Notes under the pieces: model-generated | Told to the model about the DNA's origin: nothing | Databases searched by the model: none | What the model saw: only the letters and a program-made list of their open reading frames with translations | Shown: piece after piece, positions 62,201-64,000 of the stretch | Layout: the number at the start of each line of letters is the position of its first letter | How positions within the stretch are numbered: position 1 is the stretch's first letter | NCBI GenBank assembly: GCA_014526335.1 | Contig: JACTAT010000117.1 | Coordinates: 264,327-328,326, forward strand | Length of the DNA: 64,000 nucleotides | Direction: 5' to 3' | DNA from: Chrysaora quinquecirrha | Lineage: Eukaryota; Cnidaria; Scyphozoa; Semaeostomeae; Pelagiidae | Translations under genes and position numbers: made by a program

Positions 62201-63115
62201 GAAACGCTTTGTCAGCCTACATAAGCCTAAAGACCGCAGAAAGAGAGAAGTAGAAGAAGTGGCTTGAATAAGTTACGTTCAGAAATCGGAATGGAAAACG
62301 AATATGTAGCAGACAGATAAACAGATTGGTTCATTTAGGAGATGAATACAAATTGATGAAGTGAAGAGATGAGAGGGGAGACAAAAGCAATAATGATTAC
62401 CATCCCATAAGTTCATGAATTGTGCTTTCATCATTGCTGTGGCTTCGTGATCAGTTGAGCTTCTTGAACGAAGAAATGAATCTGCAAAGAATCAAGCCCC
62501 AGAAACGGTTAATTGATATTTTTTGCAAGAAACTTGTTAAAAATAGAACTAAACAGTTTATTTTCAAATTATCTTCAAATATTCATGGAGAAAGAGTAAT
62601 TTTTTTCATGAAAATTTTCATTTCTTTGACTCTTGTCGTTCCGTGCTCCTCAGTAGGCTTAGGTGAACTTAAAAAGGGTGTCTCATGGCAAGTTGGTTGT
62701 ATCGTACATTAATCCTAGCGTCGTGATTTTCACTTTGTTCTGGATTTCAGATTCTGTAGTTACACTATAGAGGATGTCTGAGGTTTCCGTGAAAATTCTA
62801 TTTTGTCAGATATCATGGATGATATGGCACTACTTAGCAATAAGAGAACAATTTACCAATTTCATCGATGAAAATAATGCACGGCTGAATTTTGCTAGCC
62901 TGAAAATAAGAACCAACACGTTACTTAAACAAATTGATATTTGTTATGTTTCGATGATATGCAATACAACTAATGATGCGGCTCTTGCAACATCAGCAAA
63001 ATACAAAAACGATCAATTATTCCTACCAAAGAGAACACAGCATTCGCCAATTTCTGAGATTCGCCATACCATTTATCAGTCAAAGACGCAACATCCAAAT
63101 TCAAAAATCTGCAGC
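59281..63115 (-). CDS. ATAD1: ATAD1 (Msp1) AAA ATPase, 3' part (partial)
   Basis: ATAD1/Msp1 is an outer-mitochondrial-membrane and peroxisomal AAA translocase that extracts mislocalised tail-anchored proteins. Eight exons (minus strand) are visible: 63115-63027, 62899-62857, 62481-62401, 61945-61830, 61309-61259, 60844-60772, 60162-60081 and 59410-59281. Phases close to about 220 aa and a stop. Blocks are [20 protein letters not shown], Walker B CIIFIDEI with the following Asp across a splice, [23 protein letters not shown], sensor-1 [19 protein letters not shown], and the small domain with [11 protein letters not shown]. The N-terminal membrane anchor and Walker A lie beyond the right edge. 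63116-64000 is intron with repeats. The tail ends HGLNEKF. Confidence 0.94.
61480..61800 (-). repeat. tRNA-derived SINE, inverted orientation
   Basis: Reverse-strand copies of the family body (ccaagtcatac, actcctgtttgactctgtgtttgggctatgttgag) and head (agagccaaagacgtttcaaacgagac) lie in ATAD1 intron 4. Two units appear in tandem. Confidence 0.6.
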
Positions 63116-63224
63116 CTTGCAAGTGAAAAGAATAATTTTTAGATAAACTAATTTCAACTACTATAAATCCAAATTCATCCAACGGGAGAAAAACCTTGGG
63201 CTTGACTTGGAGAGTTACTCAGCG

Positions 63225-63370
63225 ATTTAGTTGCCAAGGAAGGCCAAGGAAGAAATGGGGCCAGATGATTAAAAGAGATACAGAAGCAAAAGGGCTACGT
63301 CCAGAAGACAGCTATAATACAACGCAGTTGTGAAATGAAATTCGAGTGGCTTATGAAACACCTACGCGGG
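63225..63370 (+). pseudogene. Possible LINE C-terminal relic
   Basis: The plus-strand reading GRQRKKWGQMIKRDTEAKGL followed by ArgPro-Glu-Asp and an in-frame stop resembles the GRPRKRW..xIKxD segment at the end of LINE reverse transcriptases. A SINE tail fragment (ccttgggcttgacttggagagtta) precedes it at about 63195-63220. Confidence 0.35.
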
Positions 63371-63584
63371 ATTAATGCTGCGGGAAAGCTTGATGGTGAT
63401 GATGATGATACTCTTAGAAATTAAATACATAGATAGAGATAGATAGGTAAATACACTTGTTATCTTCCGAAGCAATGGGTTTCTGTGCTTAGCACAGAGG
63501 GACCACTGAATATTATTTCGAAGAAAAGGACTGGCAACAGGCTGTCCGCCGGATCGAAGATGCTTATGTCGAAGAAGTCGATAA

Positions 63585-63791
63585 AATAATAAATTGCGAG
63601 GAACCACACAAAACGGCAGATGAGACACAGAAAAGAAACAGTTAAATATACATAATAGTTAAATATACTAAACTTTAGCTCTGAAGAAGCCCTGAATGCA
63701 AGAGCGAGATATTAGCAGTATTATGTATATTTAATTGTTTCTTTTCTGTGTTTCATCTGCCGTTTTGTGTCTTTCCTCGCAATTTACTACT
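63585..63791. repeat. Long inverted repeat, 75-bp arms, 57-bp spacer
   Basis: The left arm 63585-63659 (aattgcgagg ... aaacggcagatgagacacag) and right arm 63717-63791 (ctgtgtttcatctgccgttt ... cctcgcaatt) are reverse complements with about six mismatches. It has no coding capacity. The transcribed form would fold into a long hairpin. It may be a fold-back MITE. Confidence 0.8.
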
Positions 63792-63867
63792 GAATAGCCC
63801 AGGGCTAATCTTAACGGAGTAATAGAGAGCTGGCAACTTTCCTCACTCTTCAAGACGGGTTTTACCT

Positions 63868-63945
63868 TGGTGGGAATCAAACCCACAATCATTGATTTCG
63901 AGTCAGACTGGCTCATCGCTTGGCCATTCTAACCGAGCTTTTAGC
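63868..63945 (-). repeat. tRNA-Ser-like SINE head or tRNA pseudogene
   Basis: On the minus strand: agctcggttagaatggccaagcg (A-box region), a ctgactcgaaatca stretch resembling a Ser(CGA) anticodon arm, and gggtttgattccc (B box). The acceptor stem does not pair convincingly, so it is not called a functional tRNA. Confidence 0.4.
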
Positions 63946-64000
63946 ATGATCACAATCATAATGATCATATATGCTTTCGCTGTTAATATTTATCTTAATA

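Noticed and set aside
63868..63945. Functional tRNA-Ser gene
   Set aside because: A and B boxes are present but no convincing acceptor stem pairs, so it is called a tRNA-derived repeat.

Overview
The window is animal nuclear DNA: AT-rich, intron-dense, with consistent GT-AG splice sites and metazoan genes (METTL14, ZSWIM8, BET1, a neuron navigator, SCFD2, RMI1, IMMP1L, POLR1F, ATAD1). Intron density, short introns, many small inverted-repeat transposons and an arminin-like peptide precursor suggest a non-bilaterian such as a cnidarian. That placement is inference, and no species is claimed. Exon models were built by hand from the sequence. Splice phases close exactly across every gene model given here.

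Layout, left to right. 1-2284 (-): 5' part of ZSWIM8, running off the left edge. 4099-11797 (+): METTL14, 10 coding exons, 470 aa. 12228-19299 (-): BET1, 4 coding exons, 109 aa, with a 6 kb intron. That intron holds a 12-unit 118-bp satellite and, on the opposite strand, a complete small gene for a secreted precursor with an acidic propiece and a Cys-rich, Arg-rich tail. A frameshifted duplicate of that gene's last exon lies downstream. 21307-33493 (+): neuron-navigator-like AAA protein, about 1620 aa, including a 17-nt micro-exon. 33654-44104 (-): SCFD2, 16 exons, 656 aa, tail to tail with the navigator gene. 44466-52641 (-): RMI1, 13 exons, 526 aa. 53093-57127 (-): IMMP1L, 6 exons, 156 aa. 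57291-58515 (+): POLR1F, 301 aa, head to head with IMMP1L. 59281-63115 (-): 3' part of ATAD1, with its N-terminus beyond the right edge.

Introns and spacers are filled with short mobile elements: a palindromic PIF/Harbinger-like MITE with TTA duplications, a tRNA-derived SINE often in tandem units, several other TIR families, pogo/Tigger-like ends, LINE C-terminal relics, a pentanucleotide block and an ATG microsatellite.

Most genes are housekeeping and share no single pathway: RNA regulation (METTL14, ZSWIM8), vesicle traffic (BET1, SCFD2), genome stability (RMI1), mitochondria (IMMP1L, ATAD1), rRNA transcription (POLR1F). The most novel item is the nested secreted-peptide gene with its duplicated, frame-shifted terminal exon and adjoining satellite.
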